Origin: Chrysoperla carnea
Lineage: Eukaryota; Arthropoda; Insecta; Neuroptera; Chrysopidae
NCBI RefSeq assembly: GCF_905475395.1
Contig: NC_058337.1
Span: 138,763,172 to 138,827,171 of the forward strand
Direction: 5' to 3'
DNA length: 64,000 bases
Program-made: the position numbers and the translations under genes
Notes under the pieces: model-generated
The model's database searches: none
The model's input: only the letters and a program-made list of their open reading frames with translations
Told to the model about the DNA's origin: nothing
Part shown: one piece after another, positions 56,203 through 64,000 of the stretch
How positions within the stretch are numbered: position 1 is the first letter of the stretch
Layout: the number at the start of each line of letters is the position of its first letter

Positions 56203-56208
56203 ATGATA

Positions 56209-56580
56209 GCAAGACACGTTAGAACAGATGGCAAAGGAATATTTACCACTAATTCGTCTCATTATGCCAAATATAAACGTCTATGCCCAGGTTTTATAGA
56301 ATATAGCGAACATTATCAACAACAAATGCAGCAGATAGGCAATAATTGCAGTTTATTATTAGAGTTATTACAACAAACACGAGTAAATGATTGGCAACGT
56401 TGTGCTCGCGGTATTATTTCTTTACGTAAGGTTTACAATGATGAGTTAATAGATAAAGCCTGCCATAGAGCATTACATTACGGTATAACTTCTTACTCTA
56501 AAATTAAGAACATCTTAAATAGTAATGCAGTAAACTTACCATTGCCAGAGTTTGGAGGTCAGAATGCAAAACTTGCTTAA
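56209..56580 (+). pseudogene. istA: IS21 transposase IstA, 3' part
   Basis: The C-terminal ~123 codons of IstA continue directly after the second copy of ATGATA. It ends 17 bases inside the start of istB, the usual istA/istB overlap. Confidence 0.85.
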
Positions 56581-57309
56581 TTACCTACGCAGCTTTAGAT
56601 TATCAGGTATAGTCAATAGCTTAAATGAAAGAATTATTTATGCTCAAAATAATAAACTAGGATTTAAAGAATTGCTTTCACTATTATGTGTGAAGATGAA
56701 AAATCTCACCGTAAAGATAATAATTACCGTCGTTGTAAAAGTGCTGCTAAATTACCGGTCACTAAAAATTTACAAGACTTTGATTTTCAATTCCAACCAA
56801 GTGTTGATACCAAAGTAATAAGTGATTTATCTACTTGTGATTATATTAATACTAAGAGTAATGTCATATTCATAGGTAATTCTGGAACTGGCAAAACTCA
56901 TCTTGCTATTGGATTAGCATTAAAAGCTTTAACACGAGAATACTCTGTATATTTTACTACGGTCTCGGATATGCTTTATAATTTACATATTGCAGGAGCA
57001 GATAATAGCCATCATAAACAGGTTAAATTACTCTTATCATTTGACTTATTAATTCTTGATGAGTTAGGTTTTAAGCAATTACCCAAACATTCAGTAGATG
57101 ATTTTTTTAATATTATTGCTAAACGATATGAAAATAAATCTACCATTATTACCACAAACAAGGATTTTGAAAGATGGAATGAAATATTTGCTGATGAGTT
57201 ATTAACTCATGCAATTATTGATCGAGTAGTACATCATGCACATATACTAAACATCACAGGTAAAAGTTATCGTATTAATAACTATAAATCTGGAGGTAAT
57301 ATGACATAA
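56564..57309 (+). pseudogene. istB: IS21 helper ATPase IstB, one frameshift
   Basis: Starts at ATG 56,564. The N-terminal helical domain is read to about 56,690, where a TGTGTG run carries a 2-base-type slip; the AAA+ part continues in the 56,686-57,309 frame. Walker A is GNSGTGKTH, Walker B is LLILDEL, and sensor-1 region is STIITTNKDF. It is full length apart from the slip. Confidence 0.85.
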
Positions 57310-57399
57310 AAAATTTTAAATAAAGTGGTCCCTTTTTCACGTAATTTAGTGGGTCCCTTTTTATTTGACAATGACAACCAATTCAAAAAATGTAAATAT

Positions 57400-58406
57400 A
57401 TGAGTGAACAAGGAAACCTGCTGGGTGGTCCAGATAAGGATAAGAAGAAAGCTAAGCATGATAAGATATTTCGTAAGGCACTGGAGAATCCTCTAGTTGC
57501 CCATGAGTTCTTTAATGCACACTTGCCCCCAAATATTAAAAGTTTAATAGATTTTCCTAGTTTAGCAATGGAAAATACCACTTTTGTAGAAAGCTCTTTA
57601 AAGATTCTATCTCTGATGTTTTATTCTCGTGCAAACTTGATAAACAAGACGGATACTTATTTTTACTTGTCGAGCATCAATCAAAAGCAGATTATTTCAT
57701 GCCTTTTAGGCTATTTAAATATATGATTAATATTTGTGAGCGATATTTAATACAAAATCCTAAGGCTAAGACTTTGCCATTAATATACCCGATGATATTC
57801 TTCAATGGTCAGGAGAAATATAATGTTGCAAGGAATTTGTGGGATTTATTTGCTAATAACAAATTAGCAAGAGAATTATGGATTAGTGATTACCAGTTAG
57901 TGAATGTCCATGAAATTCCTGATGAAGAGTTTAAACAAAGGATATGGTCAGGGCTATTAGAATTTTTTCTCAAGCATATACATGAGAGGGAATTATTAAA
58001 AAGATGGCAAGAAATATCAGATATATTACCGGAATTAACTAAAATAACGATAGGTTATGATTATCTAGAAATGATATTATATTATACATTGACGAAGATA
58101 GAGCAAGATGATAAAATAAAACTAGAGAATTTTTTATCAACAAAGTTGAATCCAGAAATAGGAACAAGGCTTATGAGAAGTTTAGCAGAGCATTGGCAAC
58201 AAGAAGGAAAAGAATTAGGTATTCTTGAAGGCTTACAAGTTGGTGAAGCTCAAGGTATCCAAATTGGGAAAGCTGAAGGAAAAGCTGAAGGGGAATATAA
58301 TAAAGCAGTAGAGGTAGCAAAGAAAATGTTAGTTCAAGGTTGCAATATTGCTTTAATTTCTAGTGTAACCGGTCTTTATGAAGCTTTTATTAGTTCTTTA
58401 GAGTAA
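57400..58406 (+). pseudogene. PD-(D/E)XK nuclease-like transposase (Rpn/YhgA family), one frameshift
   Basis: ATG 57,400 opens MSEQGNLLGG, then HDKIFRKALENP typical of the family. The frame shifts near 57,605 in TTTAAAGATTC and continues through SDVLF (catalytic Asp) and EHQSKAD (E-x-Q pair), then to 58,406. The C-terminal region has a Gly/Gln/Glu repeat (GLQVGEAQGIQIGKAEGKAEG), also common in this family. Such proteins are abundant in rickettsial genomes. The gene lies just right of the IS21 and may have been its target region. Confidence 0.75.
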
Positions 58407-58757
58407 ACATATTTCTTGTAAAATTTACTCTGCTGTTTGAAAAATCATTTATAAAAAATTCTGAAATAACAAAAAAGTTTTTTGTACACAGCTTACCTCT
58501 AAAACTCGTAATACTAAATTAGCGATTTAAAGGGGCATTATAATAGGATTTTTCTTTATAAGGTATTCCCTCCATCAAACAATTGAAATCTTTTAAAAAT
58601 GCCATTAAAATGGCTTTTATGTTTTTGGATTTAAATCAACCACTTTCATCTGAGAGATGAAAGTTTGATTATAGCGACTAGAAGTCGCATATCATGAGGT
58701 GTCCAATTTGTCTAGACTAAAAATTAAGATTTATGAGATATAATTTGCGTTATAATT
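58407..58757. other. intergenic, with inverted IS200-type end and IS3-like end
   Basis: No gene. At 58,635-58,695 the right-end hairpin of the second IS200 type (GCGACTAGAAGTCGC) occurs, inverted relative to 4225-4300. At about 58,703 TGTCCAATTTGTCTAGACTA looks like the terminus of the following IS3-family element. Confidence 0.5.
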
Positions 58758-59572
58758 TTACTCAATAATTTTTGTAAAATACACTTGTTCTGGAGTTAGA
58801 TATTCCAATGATTGGTGCATTCTTTTTCTATTATAAAAATTTATGTAATCAGTTATAGCATTTTTTGCCTCCTTGACAGTATTTAAAACCATCAAATATA
58901 TTTTTCCTTGTTTTAATGAACGCCAAAATCTTTCTATAAATACATTATCCAGGGCTCTGCCTTTGCCATCCATACTGATTTTGATTTCACGTTTAATTAG
59001 TCTTTCTGTGAAATCTTTTGATGTAAATTGAGAACCTTGATCTGTATTAAAGATTTCAGGATGACCATATTTTATTATAGCTTCTTCAAGTGCATCAATA
59101 CAAAAGTCACTTTCTAAACTAATAGACACCTTCCAGCTCACAATATAACGACTAAACCAATCAATAATTGCTACCAAATATACAAATCCTTGTGCCATTC
59201 TAATGTAAGTGATATCTGTACTCCATACCTGATTTACTTTAATAATTTCAACTCCTTTTAAAAGATATGGATATATTTTATGAGCTTGATTGCACTTACT
59301 TAAGTTCATTTTAGGATAGATAGCTTTAATAGCCATTATTCTATAATAACGACTTACTGCCTTGCGACCGATTGTAATTCCAAATGGTACAAGGTGCTCA
59401 GACATTATTCTTGCTCCAAAGTAAGGATGCTGCGTGTATATTTTATCAATCACTTGCATTATTTTTAAGTCTCTTTGGGTTAAGCCTTTTGGCTTGTAAT
59501 AATAGCTAGATTTTTTAATAAAAAGTAGAGCACATTGCCTAGAAATACTTAGATTACTACAATCTTTTTGTA
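58758..59572 (-). pseudogene. IS3-family transposase OrfB, 5'-truncated
   Basis: The rve core is intact: Asp in WSTDITYIRM, Asp in NTDQGSQFTS and Glu in VFIERFWRSLK, with the DDE spacing of IS3 OrfB. The frame extends upstream beyond the ATG at 59,459 to 59,572 (IS3 HTH_21 region, SYYYKPKGLTQRD), where an IS200 is inserted. OrfA and the left end are missing. It is a different IS3 from the one at 8,604. Confidence 0.8.
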
Positions 59573-60104
59573 GTTAAGTGGGATAGGGTTAACACCCTCG
59601 CCTTTAGGCGAACACTTTAGTATAATCTATCTAATAGGTAACTAGAGGAAGAGATGGAATATAGGAGAGGGCCTCATAGCTTGTATGATTTAAAGTATCA
59701 TATAGTGTTTTGTACAAAGTACAGGTATAGAGTTTAACTGGGCAAATAGCAAGTAGAGCAAGGGAAGTAATTCAGGAAATATGTGCAGCTAATTACATAG
59801 ATATAATTAGTGGCAGCATAAGTCCTGATCATGTTCATATATTAGTATCAGTTCCACCAAGTATCTCAATATCTAAGGTGTTACAATATATTAAAGGAAA
59901 GAGTAGTCGTAAATTGCTACAGGAATTTGAACTACTTCGTAAGCGATATTGGGGTCAACATCTTTGGGCTAGAGGGTATTTTGTTGTTACAGTTGGTAAT
60001 GTGAATTCAGAAGCAGTACAGAAGTATATAGAGCAACAAGAAGAATATCATAAAAAAGATGATTTTAGAATATCAGGGTTTTAGCGTTTATGCTTTTATT
60101 CTGG
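59573..60104 (+). pseudogene. tnpA: IS200-family element with frameshifted TnpA
   Basis: The left-end hairpin is at about 59,598-59,611. TnpA starts at 59,654 and is nearly identical to the copy at 11,176, but one T is lost near 59,732 (GAGTTTAACTGG versus GAGTTTTAACTGG). The rest is readable from about 59,740 to 60,084 with HUH and Tyr motifs. The right end is cut by an IS256. Confidence 0.85.
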
Positions 60105-60176
60105 GCTCTGTCCAAATAAGTGTGTAAATTTCTCAAAGGTTATATAAAGAACATTATAACTTAAGGAGAAATTAAT

Positions 60177-61338
60177 ATGACTCAAAAACAAAATGAAGCA
60201 ATGAACCAAGCCATAGATTTATTGATCAATAATGATACAGATATATCAACTTTATTTAAAGAAGATGGTTTATTAAAACAGTTAACTAAGCGTCTTGTGG
60301 AGAAGGCATTGCAGTCAGAGATGAATAATCATTTAGGATATAGCAAATATAGTCAGAGTGATATTGAGAATTCGCGTAATGGTTAAAATGTAAAGAACCT
60401 CATGACAAAGAATAGTGCTGTTGAGATTGAAGTACCAAGGGATAGGAATAGTAGTTTTGAACCAGCATTAATAGCAAAGCGTCAAAGAAGGTTTGATGGA
60501 TTTGATGACAAAGTGCTATCATTATACGCTAAAGGCATGAGCTTATCAGATATAAAGATTCAACTGCAAGAATTGTATGGAGCTGATATTAGTGAGAGCT
60601 TAATTAGTCAAATTACTGATGATATAATTGAGGATGTTAAGCTATGGCAGAGTCGTCCACTGGACTCAGTATATGCTATAGTGTTTTTTGATTGTTTAAT
60701 AGTAAAAGTACGTCAGGATAAACGTATTACCAATAAATCAGTATATGTTGCATTAGGTATTGATTTACAAGGACAGAAAGATATTTTAGGATTATGGATC
60801 AGTGAAAATGAAGGTGCTAAATTTTGGCTTAGTAATTTTACTGAGATGAAAAACAGGGGTATGCAAGATATGTTAATTGCCTGCAGCGATAACTTGACTG
60901 GTATGTCTGAAGCTATAGGAGCATTTTTTCCAAAGACTGAGCATCAATTATGTATTGTACATCAAATCAGAAATAGTTTAAGATATGTATCTTATAAGGA
61001 CCGTAAAGAACTTGCAGGTGATTTAAAACCTATTTATACTGCTAGTACTGAAGAAGAAGCACATCTTGCTTGGGAAAGTTTTGAAGAATAATTTAATAAT
61101 TTTCTTAGGCTATCCTGAAGAAATAAGGAAAATAATTTATACAACTAATGCTGTGGAATCTGTCAATAGTCAGTTACGTAAGGTGACTAAAAATAAGAGA
61201 GTTTTCCCAAATGATAATGCTGTTTTTAAAAGCTTATATTTGGCAATTGATTATATGACTAGAAAATGGTCTATGCCTGTCCCAAATTGGAACGCGGCTA
61301 TGGCTCATTTTTTAATTAAATTTGAAGGAAGAATCTAG
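60177..61338 (+). pseudogene. IS256-family transposase, copy 3, stop and internal deletion
   Basis: Nearly identical to copy 1 (2,120-3,334), but with TAA at 60,384-60,386 where copy 1 has TAT. It also carries a deletion of about 60 bp near 61,087 that removes the helix before LIIFLGYPEE and shifts the frame. Conversely, copy 1's own stop is a sense codon here. The terminal repeats are at about 60,105 and 61,378. Confidence 0.85.
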
Positions 61339-61503
61339 GGCTTTGAAAAAATTTACACAGTTAATTGGAAAGACTCCTTATTTATCAAAACTACAGTGGT
61401 TTATACAAACAAAATGACTACAAAAATACTTTTTCAACAGTTCGCTGATATTAATACACATAACACTTTCAGGAGTTGCGCATTTAGCAAAATTGCGTAT
61501 CAG
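61339..61503. mobile_element. IS256 right terminal repeat and spacer
   Basis: AAATTTACACAGTTAATTGG and following bases are the right end of the IS256 copy (to about 61,378). The remaining 125 bp hold no gene that I recognise. Confidence 0.5.
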
Positions 61504-62151
61504 CTAAAAGCCATCCGATGGATAGTCCACTTTTCGCTTTTCGCATGTTCTGTTACGGCAATCCAAATGATGACAAAGATTCTTAAGTATCTGCTCATAT
61601 GCAAGGAGTTGTGACATAGTCCAATTAAATCGACTCAAAATATTATATGCATTATTGATGTTAATATTAATATAAGCTGTATTAAACCTATCATTAGAGA
61701 GTAACTTTCTTAATCTTGTTTCCTGTGTCTTTTTATATTCATCGTGGTTTGCTGTACCAAATTCTGCTGTATTATGCATCTCTCTGCTACGTATTTGTAT
61801 TTCTATATTACGTTTATAGATATTAATTATGACATGTAAGGAACGGTAGCCATTATCCTCAGGATTAGTAATATAGTCTTTAAACTTCTTTACATCAACA
61901 GAATAAATATTGTAAATAATATCTAATACTTTATAACAGTCTTCTTTTTTATTAACTATAATCCTAAAAGCAATTAGGTCCTTCAATTCTTTCACAGTGG
62001 TAGCTTTTTTTAATATCTTCTTTAAAACAGAACAAGGAGATTTTAATCTGTAATGTATTTCAGCAGCTATATTAGCTTTATATAGTTTAGTGCTAATAGC
62101 AGCTATGATATTATGTAAATCATTAGTATTTATACCTTGCATAATTAACAT
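61504..62151 (-). CDS. RelA/SpoT-type (p)ppGpp synthetase domain protein
   Basis: A 215-aa protein with the RelA/SpoT nucleotidyltransferase signatures: DLIAFRIIV (substrate strand), the GYRSLHVIINI G-loop region, then EIQIRSREMHNTAEFGTANHDEYK. It lacks the N-terminal hydrolase HD domain and C-terminal TGS/ACT domains of full-length enzymes. Rickettsia genomes often carry such split spoT genes. Start at ATG complementary to 62,149-62,151. No stop or shift is seen, but activity is not assured. Confidence 0.75.
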   Translation of the reverse strand: MLIMQGINTNDLHNIIAAISTKLYKANIAAEIHYRLKSPCSVLKKILKKATTVKELKDLIAFRIIVNKKEDCYKVLDIIYNIYSVDVKKFKDYITNPEDNGYRSLHVIINIYKRNIEIQIRSREMHNTAEFGTANHDEYKKTQETRLRKLLSNDRFNTAYINININNAYNILSRFNWTMSQLLAYEQILKNLCHHLDCRNRTCEKRKVDYPSDGF

Positions 62152-62242
62152 TTATAATAAATTATAACGTTTGTTATCAATTACTAGCGTCTAAAGCCGG
62201 TAGTTTGGTTTACGCTTGCAAAGCAGATTAAAAGCGTAAACG

Positions 62243-62674
62243 CTAAAACTCTGATATTCTTAAATCATCTTTTTTATGATATTCTTCTTGTTGCTCTATA
62301 TACTTCTGTACTGCTTCTGAATTCACATTACCAACTGTAACAACAAAATACCCTCTAGCCCAAAGTTGTTGACCCCAATATCGCTTACGAAGTAGTTCAA
62401 ATTCCTGTAGCAATTTACGACTACTCTTTCCTTTAATATATTGTAACACCTTAGATATTGAGATACTCGGTGGAACTGATACTAATATATGAACATGATC
62501 AGGACTTATGCTGCCACTAATTATATCTATGTAATTAGCTGCACATATTTCCTGAATTACTTCCCTTGCTCTACTTGCTATTTGCCCAGTTAAAACTCTA
62601 TACCTGTACTTTGTACAAAACACTATATGATACTTTAAATCATACAGGCTATGAGACCCTCTCCTATATTCCAT
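62243..62674 (-). CDS. tnpA: IS200/IS605-family transposase TnpA
   Basis: An intact 143-aa copy, almost identical to 11,176-11,607, with HUH (SPDHVHILVS) and Tyr helix. The complete element spans about 62,180-62,757 with both end hairpins. It lies just downstream of the ABC exporter gene. Confidence 0.9.
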   Translation of the reverse strand: MEYRRGSHSLYDLKYHIVFCTKYRYRVLTGQIASRAREVIQEICAANYIDIISGSISPDHVHILVSVPPSISISKVLQYIKGKSSRKLLQEFELLRKRYWGQQLWARGYFVVTVGNVNSEAVQKYIEQQEEYHKKDDLRISEF

Positions 62675-62769
62675 CTCTTCCTCTAGTAACCTATTAGATA
62701 GATTATACTAAAGTGTTCGCCTAAAGGCGAGGGTGTTAACCCTATCCCACTTAACTACATAAAAATATA

Positions 62770-64000
62770 TTAATTATTTTCCTCTTCCTGCTGTTTATAC
62801 CATAGTTCTGCATAATAGCCTTTTTGTTTCAGTAAGGTTTTATGGTTGCCACGCTTGACTATATAGCCATATCTAACACAATAATCTCGTCTGCTTCAAT
62901 TATTGTTGATAAACGATGAGCAATAATTAAGGTAGTATAATGCTCAGATATTTCTTTAAGACTTGCCTGAATCAGCTTCTCAGTTTTAGTATCAAGTGAG
63001 CTTGTCGCTTCATCAAATACATATATTGATGGATTTTTGAGTAACGTCCTTGCTATAGCGATGCGTTGCTTCTCACCGCCTGAAAGCTTTAAACCTCGCT
63101 CACCTACTTGAGTATTATACCCTTCCGGCAAACTAGTAATAAACTCATGAATATGGGCGTTCTTTGAAGCAGCTATAACCTCATCATAGCTAGCCGAATT
63201 ATCACCATAAGCGATATTGTAATATATCGTATCATTGAACAAGACAGTATCTTGCGGCACGATTCCAATAGATTTGCGAAGCGAGCTTTGTGTAACCCCT
63301 CTTATATCCTGTCCGTCTATAGTAATACTGCCGCTTTTGATCTGAAAAGCAAACGTGAGATGGTTGACTTACCAGCCCCGCTACTCCCGACTATCGCAAG
63401 CGTCTTACCACTATCTATAGTAAAGCTGATATTATGTAAAATTGGACGTTCTTGATTATAAGCAAAATTCACCTCTTTAAAAGCGACTACGCCTTTTAAT
63501 ATAGAAAGCTCTTTAGCGTCTTTTTTTTCTTCCATACCAACTAGGGCATTCTTAATCTCTCTATAAGCAAAACCAAGTATTGAAAGTGGGATTGATAGCT
63601 GGAAAAGATAAGTATTAACCATGATTAAATCGCCAACAGTCATTTTACCTTGATTTATTTTAATCGCCGATAGTATCATAAGAGCGACAAGCCCAAGGGA
63701 TATTATAAAATTCTGCCCTTTATTTAAAATGGATAGGCTATTAGTTGTCTTCGTTGCTGATTTTTCATAAATTTGTAGTGCCTCATTAAATTTAGAGGCT
63801 TCATATTTCTCATTACTAAAATATTTAACGGTCTCAAAATTCAGCAGGCTATCGATTGCCCTATTATTTGCGATATTGTCGCTTTGATTCATCTCTCGTG
63901 CAAACGAAATCCGCCAAGTACTAATTAGGAAAGTGTAAAGAACGTAAATTGACATGGTTACTAAAATAGTGAAAGAAAACCAAATGCCATATACATACCA
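62770..64000 (-). pseudogene. Atm1-like ABC exporter (permease-ATPase), two frameshifts, 5' end outside window
   Basis: The permease helices (VYTFLISTWRISFAREMNQSD; IISLGLVALMILSAIKI) and the conserved DSLLNFETVKYFSNE segment are typical of Atm1/HMT-type exporters of Alphaproteobacteria and mitochondria. In the ATPase part Walker A is GSSGAGKST, signature LSGGEKQR and Walker [13 protein letters not shown], with the H-loop in IIAHRLST. A small deletion near 63,345 after TISRLLFR shifts the frame between Walker A and the Q-loop, and another near 62,865 shifts the last ~30 codons. The frame then ends at 62,770. In a free-living or symbiotic cell this gene would normally be kept intact. Confidence 0.8.

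Larger units (their letters stand above)
51096..57376 (+). mobile_element. IS21-family element, split by a eukaryotic insertion
   Basis: Terminal repeats TGTCATTGCTAAAGTAAAAG.. (left) and the complement of ..TTTATTTGACAATGACA (right) contain paired AAAGGGACC blocks. A 6-bp flank ACCAAT is duplicated at 51,090-51,095 and 57,377-57,382. Without the 3,957-bp insert and its 6-bp duplication the IS is about 2.3 kb with istA and istB, the normal size. A solo IS21 end is at 1158-1196. Confidence 0.85.

Overview
This window is a hybrid. Both ends (about 1-11,822 and 49,374-64,000) are bacterial DNA of Rickettsiales type: AT-rich, packed with insertion sequences (IS200, IS256, IS3, IS21), a plasmid-style ParA / ribbon-helix-helix / DnaA_N-containing replication protein block, a RelA/SpoT synthetase and an Atm1-like ABC exporter. 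The middle (11,823-49,373), plus a second block at 52,246-56,202, is eukaryotic, most likely arthropod: an errantivirus-like LTR retrotransposon, a hAT-like element, two Maverick/Polinton elements with spliceosomal introns, and an unclassified repeat-rich element. Nearly every bacterial gene longer than about 200 codons is broken by single stops, frameshifts or insertions. The eukaryotic elements carry exact target-site duplications (TSDs) inside bacterial genes. I read this as rickettsial DNA moved into an arthropod nuclear chromosome, then colonised by host transposons. The arthropod cannot be named from sequence alone.

The central block is nested like Russian dolls. (1) A group II intron lies antisense in a Toprim primase-like gene. 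(2) The intron's reverse-transcriptase ORF is split by an LTR retrotransposon (11,823-49,373, minus strand, 556-bp LTRs, 4-bp TSD CTGG). (3) That retrotransposon holds a hAT-like element (13,110-14,691, 8-bp TSD AGCTACTC) and an outer Maverick (14,974-46,280, 6-bp TSD TTTACC). (4) The outer Maverick's DNA polymerase gene is split by an inner Maverick (25,280-41,133, 6-bp TSD CTTATA). Taking out each layer joins the flanking reading frame of the layer below.

The inner Maverick looks nearly complete. It has about 1-kb terminal inverted repeats, a packaging ATPase, a PLA2-domain capsid protein, an adenain-like protease, minor and major capsid proteins, a fiber-like protein, a chromodomain integrase, a four-exon protein-primed DNA polymerase and several family proteins of unknown function. 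The outer Maverick is a close relative whose left half is scrambled into fragments. It carries two things the inner one lacks: a tiny four-exon gene and a 179-aa protein. Both Mavericks contain an array of 21-bp repeats.

Left bacterial flank: broken hypothetical gene, IS debris, a plasmid maintenance block (two Xre-like regulators, RHH protein, ParA, Rep protein, with palindromic sites), then IS3, IS256 and IS200 copies and the 3' piece of the intron ORF. Right flank: 5' piece of the intron ORF, intron RNA, Toprim gene, an IS21 whose istA is split by a 3.96-kb eukaryotic element, a PD-(D/E)XK nuclease-like transposase, more IS copies, RelA/SpoT and the ABC exporter.
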